A DNA stretch of 64,000 bases from Alitta virens (Eukaryota; Annelida; Polychaeta; Phyllodocida; Nereididae). Position numbers and translations under genes: made by a program. This document shows, one piece after another, positions 35,179-48,100 of this stretch (within the stretch, counting starts at the first letter, position 1; each line of letters starts with the position of its first letter). The stretch lies in contig OW028580.1 in NCBI GenBank assembly GCA_932294295.1, positions 11,003,374 to 11,067,373 of the forward strand, given 5' to 3'. Under the pieces are notes generated by a model. That model did not search any database, was not told where the DNA came from, and saw nothing but the letters and a program-made list of their open reading frames with translations.

Positions 35179-37679
35179 AAGAGAGGCACAGGACGAAGCG
35201 TGCATTATGATAGCCACGTGGGGCACTGGTGCGTATCGGGGTCAAGGCCGTTGCCGAGGGCCAGGATGCTGACAAGAAAACATACGAAAACAACGCAACA
35301 CCGAAGTGAAATACTCTATAGTAGGCTCATGGAACGTCGTTGCACAGTTAAATTATCAAGAGTACACAAAAATGTAGGAAGTACATTTAGCAGTGAGATG
35401 CTAGACTCACAGGCCGCACCGATGAAGTAGTAAATTAGGTCCACTTAGCAGAGCCAATGAGAAGCAGAGGACGAAGCGTGCATTATGATAGCCACGTGGG
35501 GCACTCGTGCGTAGCGGGGTCAAGGCCGTTGTAGAGGGCCAGGATGCTGACAAGAAAACAAACGAAAACAACGCAACACCGAAGTGAAATACTCTATATT
35601 AGCCTTTTGGGACGACATGGCACAGTTAAATTATCAAGAGTACACAAAAATGTAGGAAGTGCATTTAGAAGTGAGATGCTTGACTCACAGACCAAGCCGA
35701 TGAAGTAGTAATTTAGGTCAACTTAGCAGAGCCAAAGAGAGGCACAGGACGAAGCGTGCATTATGATAGCCACGTGGGGCACTCGTGCGTAGCGGGGTCA
35801 AGGCCGTTGTAGAGGGCCAGGATGCTGACAAGAAAACTAATCTCAACAACGCAACACCGAAGTTAAATACTCTATAATTGCCTTTTGGAACGACGTGGCA
35901 CAGTTAAATTATCAGGAGTACACAAAAATGTAGGAAGTACATTTAGCAGTGAGATGCCAGACTCACAGGCAGCGCCGATGAAGCAGTAAGTTAGGTCCAC
36001 TTAGCACAGCCAATGAGAGGCAGAGGACGAAGCGTGCATTATGATAGCCACGTGGGGCACTCGTGCGTAGCGGGGTCAAGGCCGTTGCAGAGGGCCATAC
36101 TGCTGACAAGAAAACAAACGACAACAACGCGACACCGAAGTGAAATACTCTATTATAGCGTTTTGGAACGACGTGGTACAGTTAAATTATCAGGACTACA
36201 CAAAAATGTATGAAGTACATTTAGCAGTGAGATGCTAGACTCACAGGCCACGCCGATGAAGTAGTAGGTTAGGTCCACTTAGCACAGCCAATGAGAGGCA
36301 GAGGACGAAGCCTGCATTATCATAGCCACGTGGGGCACTCGTGCGTAGCGGGGTCAAGGCCGTTGCAGGGGCCAGGATGCTGACAAGAAAACAAACGACA
36401 ACAACGCAACACCGAAGTGAAATACATTATAGTAGGCTCATGGAACCTCGTTGCACAGTTAAATTATCAAGAGTACACAAAAATGTAGGAAGTACATTTA
36501 GCAGTGAGATGCCAGACTCACAGGCAGCGCCGATGAAGCAGTAAGTTAGGTCCACTTAGCAGAGCCAATGAGAGGCAGAGGACGAAGCGTGCATTATGAT
36601 AGGCACGTGGGGCACTCGTGCGTATCGGGGTCAAGGCCGTTGCCGAGGGCCAGGATGCTGACAAGAAAACAAACGAAAACAACGCAACACCGAAGTGAAA
36701 TACTCTATATTAGCCTTTTGGAACGACATGGCACAGTTAAATTATCAAGAGTACACAAAAATGTAGGAAGTACATTTTTCAGTGAGATGCTAGACTCACA
36801 GGCCACGCCGATGAAGTAGTAGGTTAGGTCCACTTAGCACAGCAAATGAGAGGCAGAGGACGAAGCCTGCATTATGATAGCCACGTGGGGCACTCGTGCG
36901 TAGCGGGGTCAAGGCCGTTGCAGAGGGCCAGGATGCTGACAAGAAAACAAACGACAACAACGCAACACCGAAGTGAAATACATTATAGTAGGCTCATGGA
37001 ACCTCGTTGCACAGTTAAATTATCAAGAGTACACAAAAATGTAGGAAGTACATTTAGCAGTGAGATGCCAGACTCACAGGCAGCGCTGATGAAGCAGTAA
37101 GTTAGGTCCACTTAGCACAGCCAATGAGAGGCAGAGGACGAAGCGTGCATTATGATAGCCACGTGGGGCACTCGTGCGTAGCGGGGTCAAGGCCGTTGCA
37201 GAGGGCCATACTGCTGACAAGAAAACAAACGACAACAACGCGACACCGAAGTGAAATACTCTATTATAGCGTTTTGGAACGACGTGGCACAGTTAAATTA
37301 TCAGGACTACACAAAAATGTAGGAAGTACATTTAGCAGTGAGATGCCAGACTCACAGGCCGCACCGATGAAGTAGTAAATTAGGTCCACTTAGCAGAGCC
37401 AATGAGAGGCAGAGGACGAAGCGTGCATTATGATAGCCACGTGGGGCACTCGTGCATAGCGAGGTCAAGGCCGTTGTAGAGGGCCAGGATGCTGACAAGA
37501 AGACAAACGACAACAACGCAACACCGAAGTGAAATACTCTATTATAGCGTTTTGGAACGACGCGGCACAGTTAAATTATCAAGAGTACACAAAAATGTAG
37601 GAAGTGCATTTAGCAGTGAGATGGCAGACTCACAGGCAGCGCCGATGAAGCAGTAAGTTAGGTCCACTTAGCACAGCCA
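35179..37679. repeat. Nine-monomer block X, copy 1
   Basis: The order is F, A1/B, G, A2, C, B, B/C, A2, A3, with starts at 35179, 35457, 35735, 36013, 36291, 36568, 36846, 37124 and 37402. Private marks are ACTGGTGCG and AACATACG in F, AATCTCAAC in G, CAGCAAATGAG at the start of B/C and CAGCGCTGATG at its end. All are present again at 39070-41570 and 41849-44349. I noticed no differences among the three copies at the places compared. Confidence 0.85.
35735..36012 (+). repeat. Monomer family G (right half only)
   Basis: G is marked by AAAACTAAT in the A-rich tract, AAGTTAAATACTC and TATAATTGCCTTTTGG. Members start at 35735, 39626, 42405, 45184, 47686, 49075, 57135, 58803 and 63250. The first three read AATCTCAAC; the other six read AATGACAAC. 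No G unit occurs before 35735 in this window. G always follows a B unit and precedes an A2 or A2-prime unit. Confidence 0.75.
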
Positions 37680-38791
37680 ATGAGAGGCACAGGACGAAGC
37701 GTGCATTATGATAGCCACATGGGGTACTCGTGCGTAGCGGGATCAAGGCCGTTGTAGAGGGCCAGGATGCCGACAATTAAACAAACGACAACAACGAAAC
37801 ACCGAAGTGAAATACTCTATAGTAGGCTCAGGGAACGCCGTTGCACAGTTAAATTAACAAGAGTACACAAAAATGTAGGAAATACATTTATCAGTGAGAT
37901 GCCAGACTCACAGGCGGCGCCGATGAAGTAGTAAGTTAGGTCCACTTAGCACAGCCAATGAGAGGCAGAGGACGAAGCGTGCATTATGATAGCCACGTGG
38001 GGCACTCGTGCGTAGCAGGGTCAAGGCCGTTGCAGAAGGCCAGGATGCTGACAAGAAAACAAACGACAACAAAGCAACACCGAAGTGAAATACACTATAG
38101 TAGGCTCATGGAACGATGTTGCACAGTTAAATTATCAAGAGTACACAAAAATGTAGGAAGTGCATTTAGCAGTGAGATGCTAGACTCACAGACCAAGCCG
38201 ATGAAGTAGTAATTTAGGTCAACTTAGCACAGCCAAAGAGAGGCACAGGACGAAGCGTGCATTATGATAGCCACGTGGGGCACTCGTGCGTATCGGGGTC
38301 AAGGCCGTTGCCGAGGGCCAGGATGCTGACAAGAAAACAAACGAAAACAACGCAACACCGAAGTGAAATACTCTATATTAGCCTTTTGGAACGACATGGC
38401 ACAGTTAAATTATCAAGAGTACACAAAAATGTAGGAAGTGCATTTAGCAGTGAGATGCTTGACTCACAGACCAAGCCGATGAAGTAGTAATTTAGGTCAA
38501 CTTAGCAGAGCCAAAGAGAGGCACAGGACGAAGCGTGCATTATGATAGGCACGTGGGGCACTCGTGCATAGCGAGGTCAAGGCCTTTGTAGAGGGCCAGG
38601 ATGCTGACAAGAAGACAAACGACAACAACGCAACACCGAAGTGAAATACTCTATTATAGCGTTTTGGAACGACGCGGCACAGTTAAATTATCAAGAGTAC
38701 ACAAAAATGTAGGAAGTGCATTTAGCAGTGAGATGGCAGACTCACAGGCAGCGCCGATGAAGTAGTAAGTTAGGTCCACTTAGCACAGCCA
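37680..38791. repeat. Four-monomer block Y (E-D-B-A3)
   Basis: Units start at 37680, 37958, 38236 and 38514. The E unit has the private GCCGACAATTAAAC and GGGGTACTCG, repeated only at 44350, 6670 bp (24 monomers) on. The B unit has GCTTGACTC. The A3 unit has GGCCTTTGTAG, as at 34345. Block Y is absent between the second and third X copies. Confidence 0.8.
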
Positions 38792-39069
38792 ATGAGAGGC
38801 AGAGGACGAAGCGTGCATTATGATAGCCACATGGGGCACTCGTGCGTAGCAGGGTCAAGGCCGTTGTAGAGGGCCAGGATGCTGACAAGAAAACAAACGA
38901 CAACAACGAAACACCGAAGTGAAATACTCTATAGTAGGCTCAGGGAACGCCGTTGCACAGTTAAATTAACAAGAGTACACAAAAATGTAGGAAGTGCATT
39001 TAGCAGTGAGATGCTAGACTCACAGACCAAGCCGATGAAGTAGTAATTTAGGTCAACTTAGCACAGCCA
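38792..39069. repeat. Single-unit block Z (E/D fusion)
   Basis: The unit begins like D (AGGCAGAGG and GTAGCAGGGTC) but has CCACATGG and the E core, and ends with a D tail (GTGCATTTAGCAG, AGACCAAG). It stands where 34623 (E) and 34901 (D) stand in the upstream copy, so it looks like these two units fused into one. An equivalent unit lies at 41571. Confidence 0.75.
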
Positions 39070-41570
39070 AAGAGAGGCACAGGACGAAGCGTGCATTATG
39101 ATAGCCACGTGGGGCACTGGTGCGTATCGGGGTCAAGGCCGTTGCCGAGGGCCAGGATGCTGACAAGAAAACATACGAAAACAACGCAACACCGAAGTGA
39201 AATACTCTATAGTAGGCTCATGGAACGTCGTTGCACAGTTAAATTATCAAGAGTACACAAAAATGTAGGAAGTACATTTAGCAGTGAGATGCTAGACTCA
39301 CAGGCCGCACCGATGAAGTAGTAAATTAGGTCCACTTAGCAGAGCCAATGAGAAGCAGAGGACGAAGCGTGCATTATGATAGCCACGTGGGGCACTCGTG
39401 CGTAGCGGGGTCAAGGCCGTTGTAGAGGGCCAGGATGCTGACAAGAAAACAAACGAAAACAACGCAACACCGAAGTGAAATACTCTATATTAGCCTTTTG
39501 GGACGACATGGCACAGTTAAATTATCAAGAGTACACAAAAATGTAGGAAGTGCATTTAGAAGTGAGATGCTTGACTCACAGACCAAGCCGATGAAGTAGT
39601 AATTTAGGTCAACTTAGCAGAGCCAAAGAGAGGCACAGGACGAAGCGTGCATTATGATAGCCACGTGGGGCACTCGTGCGTAGCGGGGTCAAGGCCGTTG
39701 TAGAGGGCCAGGATGCTGACAAGAAAACTAATCTCAACAACGCAACACCGAAGTTAAATACTCTATAATTGCCTTTTGGAACGACGTGGCACAGTTAAAT
39801 TATCAGGAGTACACAAAAATGTAGGAAGTACATTTAGCAGTGAGATGCCAGACTCACAGGCAGCGCCGATGAAGCAGTAAGTTAGGTCCACTTAGCACAG
39901 CCAATGAGAGGCAGAGGACGAAGCGTGCATTATGATAGCCACGTGGGGCACTCGTGCGTAGCGGGGTCAAGGCCGTTGCAGAGGGCCATACTGCTGACAA
40001 GAAAACAAACGACAACAACGCGACACCGAAGTGAAATACTCTATTATAGCGTTTTGGAACGACGTGGTACAGTTAAATTATCAGGACTACACAAAAATGT
40101 ATGAAGTACATTTAGCAGTGAGATGCTAGACTCACAGGCCACGCCGATGAAGTAGTAGGTTAGGTCCACTTAGCACAGCCAATGAGAGGCAGAGGACGAA
40201 GCCTGCATTATCATAGCCACGTGGGGCACTCGTGCGTAGCGGGGTCAAGGCCGTTGCAGGGGCCAGGATGCTGACAAGAAAACAAACGACAACAACGCAA
40301 CACCGAAGTGAAATACATTATAGTAGGCTCATGGAACCTCGTTGCACAGTTAAATTATCAAGAGTACACAAAAATGTAGGAAGTACATTTAGCAGTGAGA
40401 TGCCAGACTCACAGGCAGCGCCGATGAAGCAGTAAGTTAGGTCCACTTAGCAGAGCCAATGAGAGGCAGAGGACGAAGCGTGCATTATGATAGGCACGTG
40501 GGGCACTCGTGCGTATCGGGGTCAAGGCCGTTGCCGAGGGCCAGGATGCTGACAAGAAAACAAACGAAAACAACGCAACACCGAAGTGAAATACTCTATA
40601 TTAGCCTTTTGGAACGACATGGCACAGTTAAATTATCAAGAGTACACAAAAATGTAGGAAGTACATTTTTCAGTGAGATGCTAGACTCACAGGCCACGCC
40701 GATGAAGTAGTAGGTTAGGTCCACTTAGCACAGCAAATGAGAGGCAGAGGACGAAGCCTGCATTATGATAGCCACGTGGGGCACTCGTGCGTAGCGGGGT
40801 CAAGGCCGTTGCAGAGGGCCAGGATGCTGACAAGAAAACAAACGACAACAACGCAACACCGAAGTGAAATACATTATAGTAGGCTCATGGAACCTCGTTG
40901 CACAGTTAAATTATCAAGAGTACACAAAAATGTAGGAAGTACATTTAGCAGTGAGATGCCAGACTCACAGGCAGCGCTGATGAAGCAGTAAGTTAGGTCC
41001 ACTTAGCACAGCCAATGAGAGGCAGAGGACGAAGCGTGCATTATGATAGCCACGTGGGGCACTCGTGCGTAGCGGGGTCAAGGCCGTTGCAGAGGGCCAT
41101 ACTGCTGACAAGAAAACAAACGACAACAACGCGACACCGAAGTGAAATACTCTATTATAGCGTTTTGGAACGACGTGGCACAGTTAAATTATCAGGACTA
41201 CACAAAAATGTAGGAAGTACATTTAGCAGTGAGATGCCAGACTCACAGGCCGCACCGATGAAGTAGTAAATTAGGTCCACTTAGCAGAGCCAATGAGAGG
41301 CAGAGGACGAAGCGTGCATTATGATAGCCACGTGGGGCACTCGTGCATAGCGAGGTCAAGGCCGTTGTAGAGGGCCAGGATGCTGACAAGAAGACAAACG
41401 ACAACAACGCAACACCGAAGTGAAATACTCTATTATAGCGTTTTGGAACGACGCGGCACAGTTAAATTATCAAGAGTACACAAAAATGTAGGAAGTGCAT
41501 TTAGCAGTGAGATGGCAGACTCACAGGCAGCGCCGATGAAGTAGTAAGTTAGGTCCACTTAGCACAGCCA
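39070..41570. repeat. Block X, copy 2
   Basis: The same nine units as 35179-37679, at an offset of 3891 bp (14 monomers). All private marks listed for copy 1 are present. Confidence 0.85.
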
Positions 41571-41848
41571 ATGAGAGGCAGAGGACGAAGCGTGCATTAT
41601 GATAGCCACATGGGGCACTCGTGCGTAGCAGGGTCAAGGCCGTTGTAGAGGGCCAGGATGCTGACAAGAAAACAAACGACAACAACGAAACACCGAAGTG
41701 AAATACTCTATAGTAGGCTCAGGGAACGCCGTTGCACAGTTAAATTAACAAGAGTACACAAAAATGTAGGAAGTGCATTTAGCAGTGAGATGCTAGACTC
41801 ACAGACCAAGCCGATGAAGTAGTAATTTAGGTCAACTTAGCACAGCCA
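41571..41848. repeat. Block Z, copy 2 (E/D fusion)
   Basis: This matches 38792-39069 at an offset of 2779 bp. It directly joins X copy 2 to X copy 3, giving a local 10-monomer period. Confidence 0.8.
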
Positions 41849-44349
41849 AAGAGAGGCACAGGACGAAGCGTGCATTATGATAGCCACGTGGGGCACTGGT
41901 GCGTATCGGGGTCAAGGCCGTTGCCGAGGGCCAGGATGCTGACAAGAAAACATACGAAAACAACGCAACACCGAAGTGAAATACTCTATAGTAGGCTCAT
42001 GGAACGTCGTTGCACAGTTAAATTATCAAGAGTACACAAAAATGTAGGAAGTACATTTAGCAGTGAGATGCTAGACTCACAGGCCGCACCGATGAAGTAG
42101 TAAATTAGGTCCACTTAGCAGAGCCAATGAGAAGCAGAGGACGAAGCGTGCATTATGATAGCCACGTGGGGCACTCGTGCGTAGCGGGGTCAAGGCCGTT
42201 GTAGAGGGCCAGGATGCTGACAAGAAAACAAACGAAAACAACGCAACACCGAAGTGAAATACTCTATATTAGCCTTTTGGGACGACATGGCACAGTTAAA
42301 TTATCAAGAGTACACAAAAATGTAGGAAGTGCATTTAGAAGTGAGATGCTTGACTCACAGACCAAGCCGATGAAGTAGTAATTTAGGTCAACTTAGCAGA
42401 GCCAAAGAGAGGCACAGGACGAAGCGTGCATTATGATAGCCACGTGGGGCACTCGTGCGTAGCGGGGTCAAGGCCGTTGTAGAGGGCCAGGATGCTGACA
42501 AGAAAACTAATCTCAACAACGCAACACCGAAGTTAAATACTCTATAATTGCCTTTTGGAACGACGTGGCACAGTTAAATTATCAGGAGTACACAAAAATG
42601 TAGGAAGTACATTTAGCAGTGAGATGCCAGACTCACAGGCAGCGCCGATGAAGCAGTAAGTTAGGTCCACTTAGCACAGCCAATGAGAGGCAGAGGACGA
42701 AGCGTGCATTATGATAGCCACGTGGGGCACTCGTGCGTAGCGGGGTCAAGGCCGTTGCAGAGGGCCATACTGCTGACAAGAAAACAAACGACAACAACGC
42801 GACACCGAAGTGAAATACTCTATTATAGCGTTTTGGAACGACGTGGTACAGTTAAATTATCAGGACTACACAAAAATGTATGAAGTACATTTAGCAGTGA
42901 GATGCTAGACTCACAGGCCACGCCGATGAAGTAGTAGGTTAGGTCCACTTAGCACAGCCAATGAGAGGCAGAGGACGAAGCCTGCATTATCATAGCCACG
43001 TGGGGCACTCGTGCGTAGCGGGGTCAAGGCCGTTGCAGGGGCCAGGATGCTGACAAGAAAACAAACGACAACAACGCAACACCGAAGTGAAATACATTAT
43101 AGTAGGCTCATGGAACCTCGTTGCACAGTTAAATTATCAAGAGTACACAAAAATGTAGGAAGTACATTTAGCAGTGAGATGCCAGACTCACAGGCAGCGC
43201 CGATGAAGCAGTAAGTTAGGTCCACTTAGCAGAGCCAATGAGAGGCAGAGGACGAAGCGTGCATTATGATAGGCACGTGGGGCACTCGTGCGTATCGGGG
43301 TCAAGGCCGTTGCCGAGGGCCAGGATGCTGACAAGAAAACAAACGAAAACAACGCAACACCGAAGTGAAATACTCTATATTAGCCTTTTGGAACGACATG
43401 GCACAGTTAAATTATCAAGAGTACACAAAAATGTAGGAAGTACATTTTTCAGTGAGATGCTAGACTCACAGGCCACGCCGATGAAGTAGTAGGTTAGGTC
43501 CACTTAGCACAGCAAATGAGAGGCAGAGGACGAAGCCTGCATTATGATAGCCACGTGGGGCACTCGTGCGTAGCGGGGTCAAGGCCGTTGCAGAGGGCCA
43601 GGATGCTGACAAGAAAACAAACGACAACAACGCAACACCGAAGTGAAATACATTATAGTAGGCTCATGGAACCTCGTTGCACAGTTAAATTATCAAGAGT
43701 ACACAAAAATGTAGGAAGTACATTTAGCAGTGAGATGCCAGACTCACAGGCAGCGCTGATGAAGCAGTAAGTTAGGTCCACTTAGCACAGCCAATGAGAG
43801 GCAGAGGACGAAGCGTGCATTATGATAGCCACGTGGGGCACTCGTGCGTAGCGGGGTCAAGGCCGTTGCAGAGGGCCATACTGCTGACAAGAAAACAAAC
43901 GACAACAACGCGACACCGAAGTGAAATACTCTATTATAGCGTTTTGGAACGACGTGGCACAGTTAAATTATCAGGACTACACAAAAATGTAGGAAGTACA
44001 TTTAGCAGTGAGATGCCAGACTCACAGGCCGCACCGATGAAGTAGTAAATTAGGTCCACTTAGCAGAGCCAATGAGAGGCAGAGGACGAAGCGTGCATTA
44101 TGATAGCCACGTGGGGCACTCGTGCATAGCGAGGTCAAGGCCGTTGTAGAGGGCCAGGATGCTGACAAGAAGACAAACGACAACAACGCAACACCGAAGT
44201 GAAATACTCTATTATAGCGTTTTGGAACGACGCGGCACAGTTAAATTATCAAGAGTACACAAAAATGTAGGAAGTGCATTTAGCAGTGAGATGGCAGACT
44301 CACAGGCAGCGCCGATGAAGCAGTAAGTTAGGTCCACTTAGCACAGCCA
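41849..44349. repeat. Block X, copy 3
   Basis: This matches 39070-41570 at 2779 bp and 35179-37679 at 6670 bp, with the same private marks. Confidence 0.85.
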
Positions 44350-45183
44350 ATGAGAGGCACAGGACGAAGCGTGCATTATGATAGCCACATGGGGTACTCG
44401 TGCGTAGCGGGATCAAGGCCGTTGTAGAGGGCCAGGATGCCGACAATTAAACAAACGACAACAACGAAACACCGAAGTGAAATACTCTATAGTAGGCTCA
44501 GGGAACGCCGTTGCACAGTTAAATTAACAAGAGTACACAAAAATGTAGGAAATACATTTATCAGTGAGATGCCAGACTCACAGGCGGCGCCGATGAAGTA
44601 GTAAGTTAGGTCCACTTAGCACAGCCAATGAGAGGCAGAGGACGAAGCGTGCATTATGATAGCCACGTGGGGCACTCGTGCGTAGCAGGGTCAAGGCCGT
44701 TGCAGAAGGCCAGGATGCTGACAAGAAAACAAACGACAACAAAGCAACACCGAAGTGAAATACACTATAGTAGGCTCATGGAACGATGTTGCACAGTTAA
44801 ATTATCAAGAGTACACAAAAATGTAGGAAGTGCATTTAGCAGTGAGATGCTAGACTCACAGACCAAGCCGATGAAGTAGTAATTTAGGTCAACTTAGCAC
44901 AGCCAAAGAGAGGCACAGGACGAAGCGTGCATTATGATAGCCACGTGGGGCACTCGTGCGTATCGGGGTCAAGGCCGTTGCCGAGGGCCAGGATGCTGAC
45001 AAGAAAACAAACGAAAACAACGCAACACCGAAGTGAAATACTCTATATTAGCCTTTTGGAACGACATGGCACAGTTAAATTATCAAGAGTACACAAAAAT
45101 GTAGGAAGTGCATTTAGCAGTGAGATGCTTGACTCACAGACCAAGCCGATGAAGTAGTAATTTAGGTCAACTTAGCAGAGCCA
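44350..45183. repeat. Block Y, copy 2, truncated to E-D-B
   Basis: Units at 44350, 44628 and 44906 match 37680, 37958 and 38236, including GCCGACAATTAAAC and GGGGTACTCG. Where Y copy 1 continues with A3, this copy passes to a G unit at 45184. Confidence 0.8.
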
Positions 45184-48100
45184 AAGAGAGGCACAGGACG
45201 AAGCGTGCATTATGATAGCCACGTGGGGCACTCGTGCGTAGCGGGGTCAAGGCCGTTGTAGAGGGCCAGGATGCTGACAAGAAAACTAATGACAACAACG
45301 CAACACCGAAGTTAAATACTCTATAATTGCCTTTTGGAACGACGTGGCACAGTTAAATTATCAGGAGTACACAAAAATGTAGGAAGTACATTTAGCAGTG
45401 AGATGCCAGACTCACAGGCAGCGCCGATGAAGCAGTAAGTTAGGTCCACTTAGCACAGCCAATGAGAGGCAGAGGACGAAGCGTGCATTATGATAGCCAC
45501 GTGGGGCACTCGTACGTAGCGGGGTCAAGGCCCTTGCAGAGGGCCATACTGCTGACAAGAAAACAAACGACAACAACGCGACACCGAAGTGAAATACTCT
45601 ATTATAGCATTTTGGAACGACGTGGCACAGTTAAATTATCAGGACTACACAAAAATGTAGGAAGCACATTTAGCAGTGAGATGCCAGACTCACAGGCCGC
45701 ACCGATGAAGTAGTAAATTAGGTCCACTTAGCAGAGCCAATGAGAGGCAGAGGACGAAGCGTGCATTATGATAGCCACGTGGGGCACTCGTGCATAGCGG
45801 GATCAAGGCCGTTGTAGAGGGCCAGGATGCTGACAAGAAAACAAACGACAACAACGAAACACCAAAGTGAAATACTCTATAGTAGGCTCAGGGAACGCCG
45901 TTGCACAGTTAAATTAACAAGAGTACACAAAAATGTAGGAAATACATTTATCAGTGAGATGGCAGACTCACAGGCGGCGCCGATGAAGTAGTAAGTTAGG
46001 TCCACTTAGCACAGCCAATGAGAGGCAGAGGACGAAGCGTGCATTATGATAACCACATGGGGCACTCGTGCGTAGCAGGGTCAAGGCCGTTGCAGAAGGC
46101 CAGGATGCTGACAAGAAAACAAACGACAACAAAGCAACACCGAAGTGAAATACACTATAGTAGGCTCATGGAACGATGTTGCACAGTTAAATTATCAAGA
46201 GTACACAAAAATGTAGGAAGTGCATTTAGCAGTGAGATGCTAGACTCACAGACCAAGCCGATGAAGTAGTAATTTAGGTCAACTTAGCACAGCCAAAGAG
46301 AGGCACAGGACGAAGCGTGCATTATGATAGCCACGTGGGGCACTCGTGCGTATCGGGGTCAAGGCCGTTGCCGAGGGCCAGGATGCTGACAAGAAAACAA
46401 ACGAAAACAACGCAACACCGAAGTGAAATACTCTATATTAGCCTTTTGGAACGACATGGCACAGTTAAATTATCAAGAGTACACAAAAATGTAGGAAGTG
46501 CATTTAGCAGTGAGATGCTTGACTCACAGACCAAGCCGATGAAGTAGTAATTTAGGTCAACTTAGCACAGCCAAAGAGAGGCACAGGACGAAGCGTGCAT
46601 TATGATAGCCACGTGGGGCACTCGTGCGTAGCGGGGTCAAGGCCGTTGCAGAGGGCCATACTGCTGACAAGAAAACAAACGACAACAACGCGACACCGAA
46701 GTGAAATATTCTATTACAGCATTTTGGAACGACGTGGCACAGTTAAATTATCAGGACTACACAAAAATGTAGGAAGCACATTTAGCAGTGAGATGCCAGA
46801 CTCACAGGCCGCACCGATGAAGTAGTAAATTAGGTCCACTTAGCAGAGCCAATGAGAGGCAGAGGACGAAGCGTGCATTATGATAGCCACGTGGGGCACT
46901 CGTGCGTAGCAGGGTCAAGGCCGTTGCAGAAGGCCAGGATGCTGACAAGAAAACAAACGACAACAAAGCAACACCGAAGTGAAATACACTATAGTAGGCT
47001 CATGGAACGATGTTGCGCAGTTAAATTATCAAGAGTACACAAAAATGTAGGAAGTGCATTTAGCAGTGAGATGCTAGACTCACAGACCAAGCCGATGAAG
47101 TAGTAATTTAGGTCAACTTAGCACAGCCAAAGAGAGGCACAGGACGAAGCGTGCATCATGATAGCCACATGGGGCACTCGTGCGTATCGGGGTCAAGGCC
47201 GTTGCCGAGGGCCAAGATGCTGACAAGAAAACAAACGAAAACAACGCAACACCGAAGTGAAATACAACATAGTAGGCTCAGGGAACGATGTTGCACAGTT
47301 AAATTATCAAGAGTACACAAAAATGTAGGAAGTGCATTTAGCAGTGAGATGCTAGACTCACAGACCGCGCCGATGAAGTAGTAATTTAGGTCAACTTAGC
47401 ACAGCCAAAGAGAGGCACAGGACGAAGCGTGCATTATGATAGCCACGTGGGGCACTCGTGCGTATCGGGGTCAAGGCCGTTGCCGAGGGCCAAGATGCTG
47501 ACAAGAAAACAAACGAAAACAACGCAACACCGAAGTGAAATACTCTATATTAGCCTTTTGGGACGACATGGCACAGTTAAATTATCAAGAGTACACAAAA
47601 ATGTAGGAAGTGCATTTAGAAGTGAGATGCTTGACTCACAGACCAAGCCGATGAAGTAGTAATTTAGGTCAACTTAGCAGAGCAAAAGAGAGGCACAGGA
47701 CGAAGCGTGCATTATGATAGCCACGTGGGGCACTCGTGCGTAGCGGGGCCAAGGCCGTTGTAGAGGGCCAGGATGCTGACAAGAAAACTAATGACAACAA
47801 CGCAACACCGAAGTTAAATACTCTATAATTGCCTTTTGGAACGACGTGGCACAGTTAAATTATCAGGAGTACACAAAAATGTAGGAAGTACATTTAGCAG
47901 TGAGATGCCAGACTCACAGGCAGCGCCGATGAAGCAGTAAGTTAGGTCCACTTAGCACAGCCAATGAGAGGCAGAGGACGAAGCGTGCATTATGATAGCC
48001 ACGTGGGGCACTCGTGCGTAGCGGGGTCAAAGCCGTTGCAGAGGGCCATACTGCTGACAAGAAAACAAACGACAACAACGCGACACCGAAGTGAAATACT

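Noticed and set aside
35735..36012. G units as a transposon insertion
   Set aside because: They have the same length and register as the other units, with only scattered substitutions and no target-site duplication or terminal repeat.
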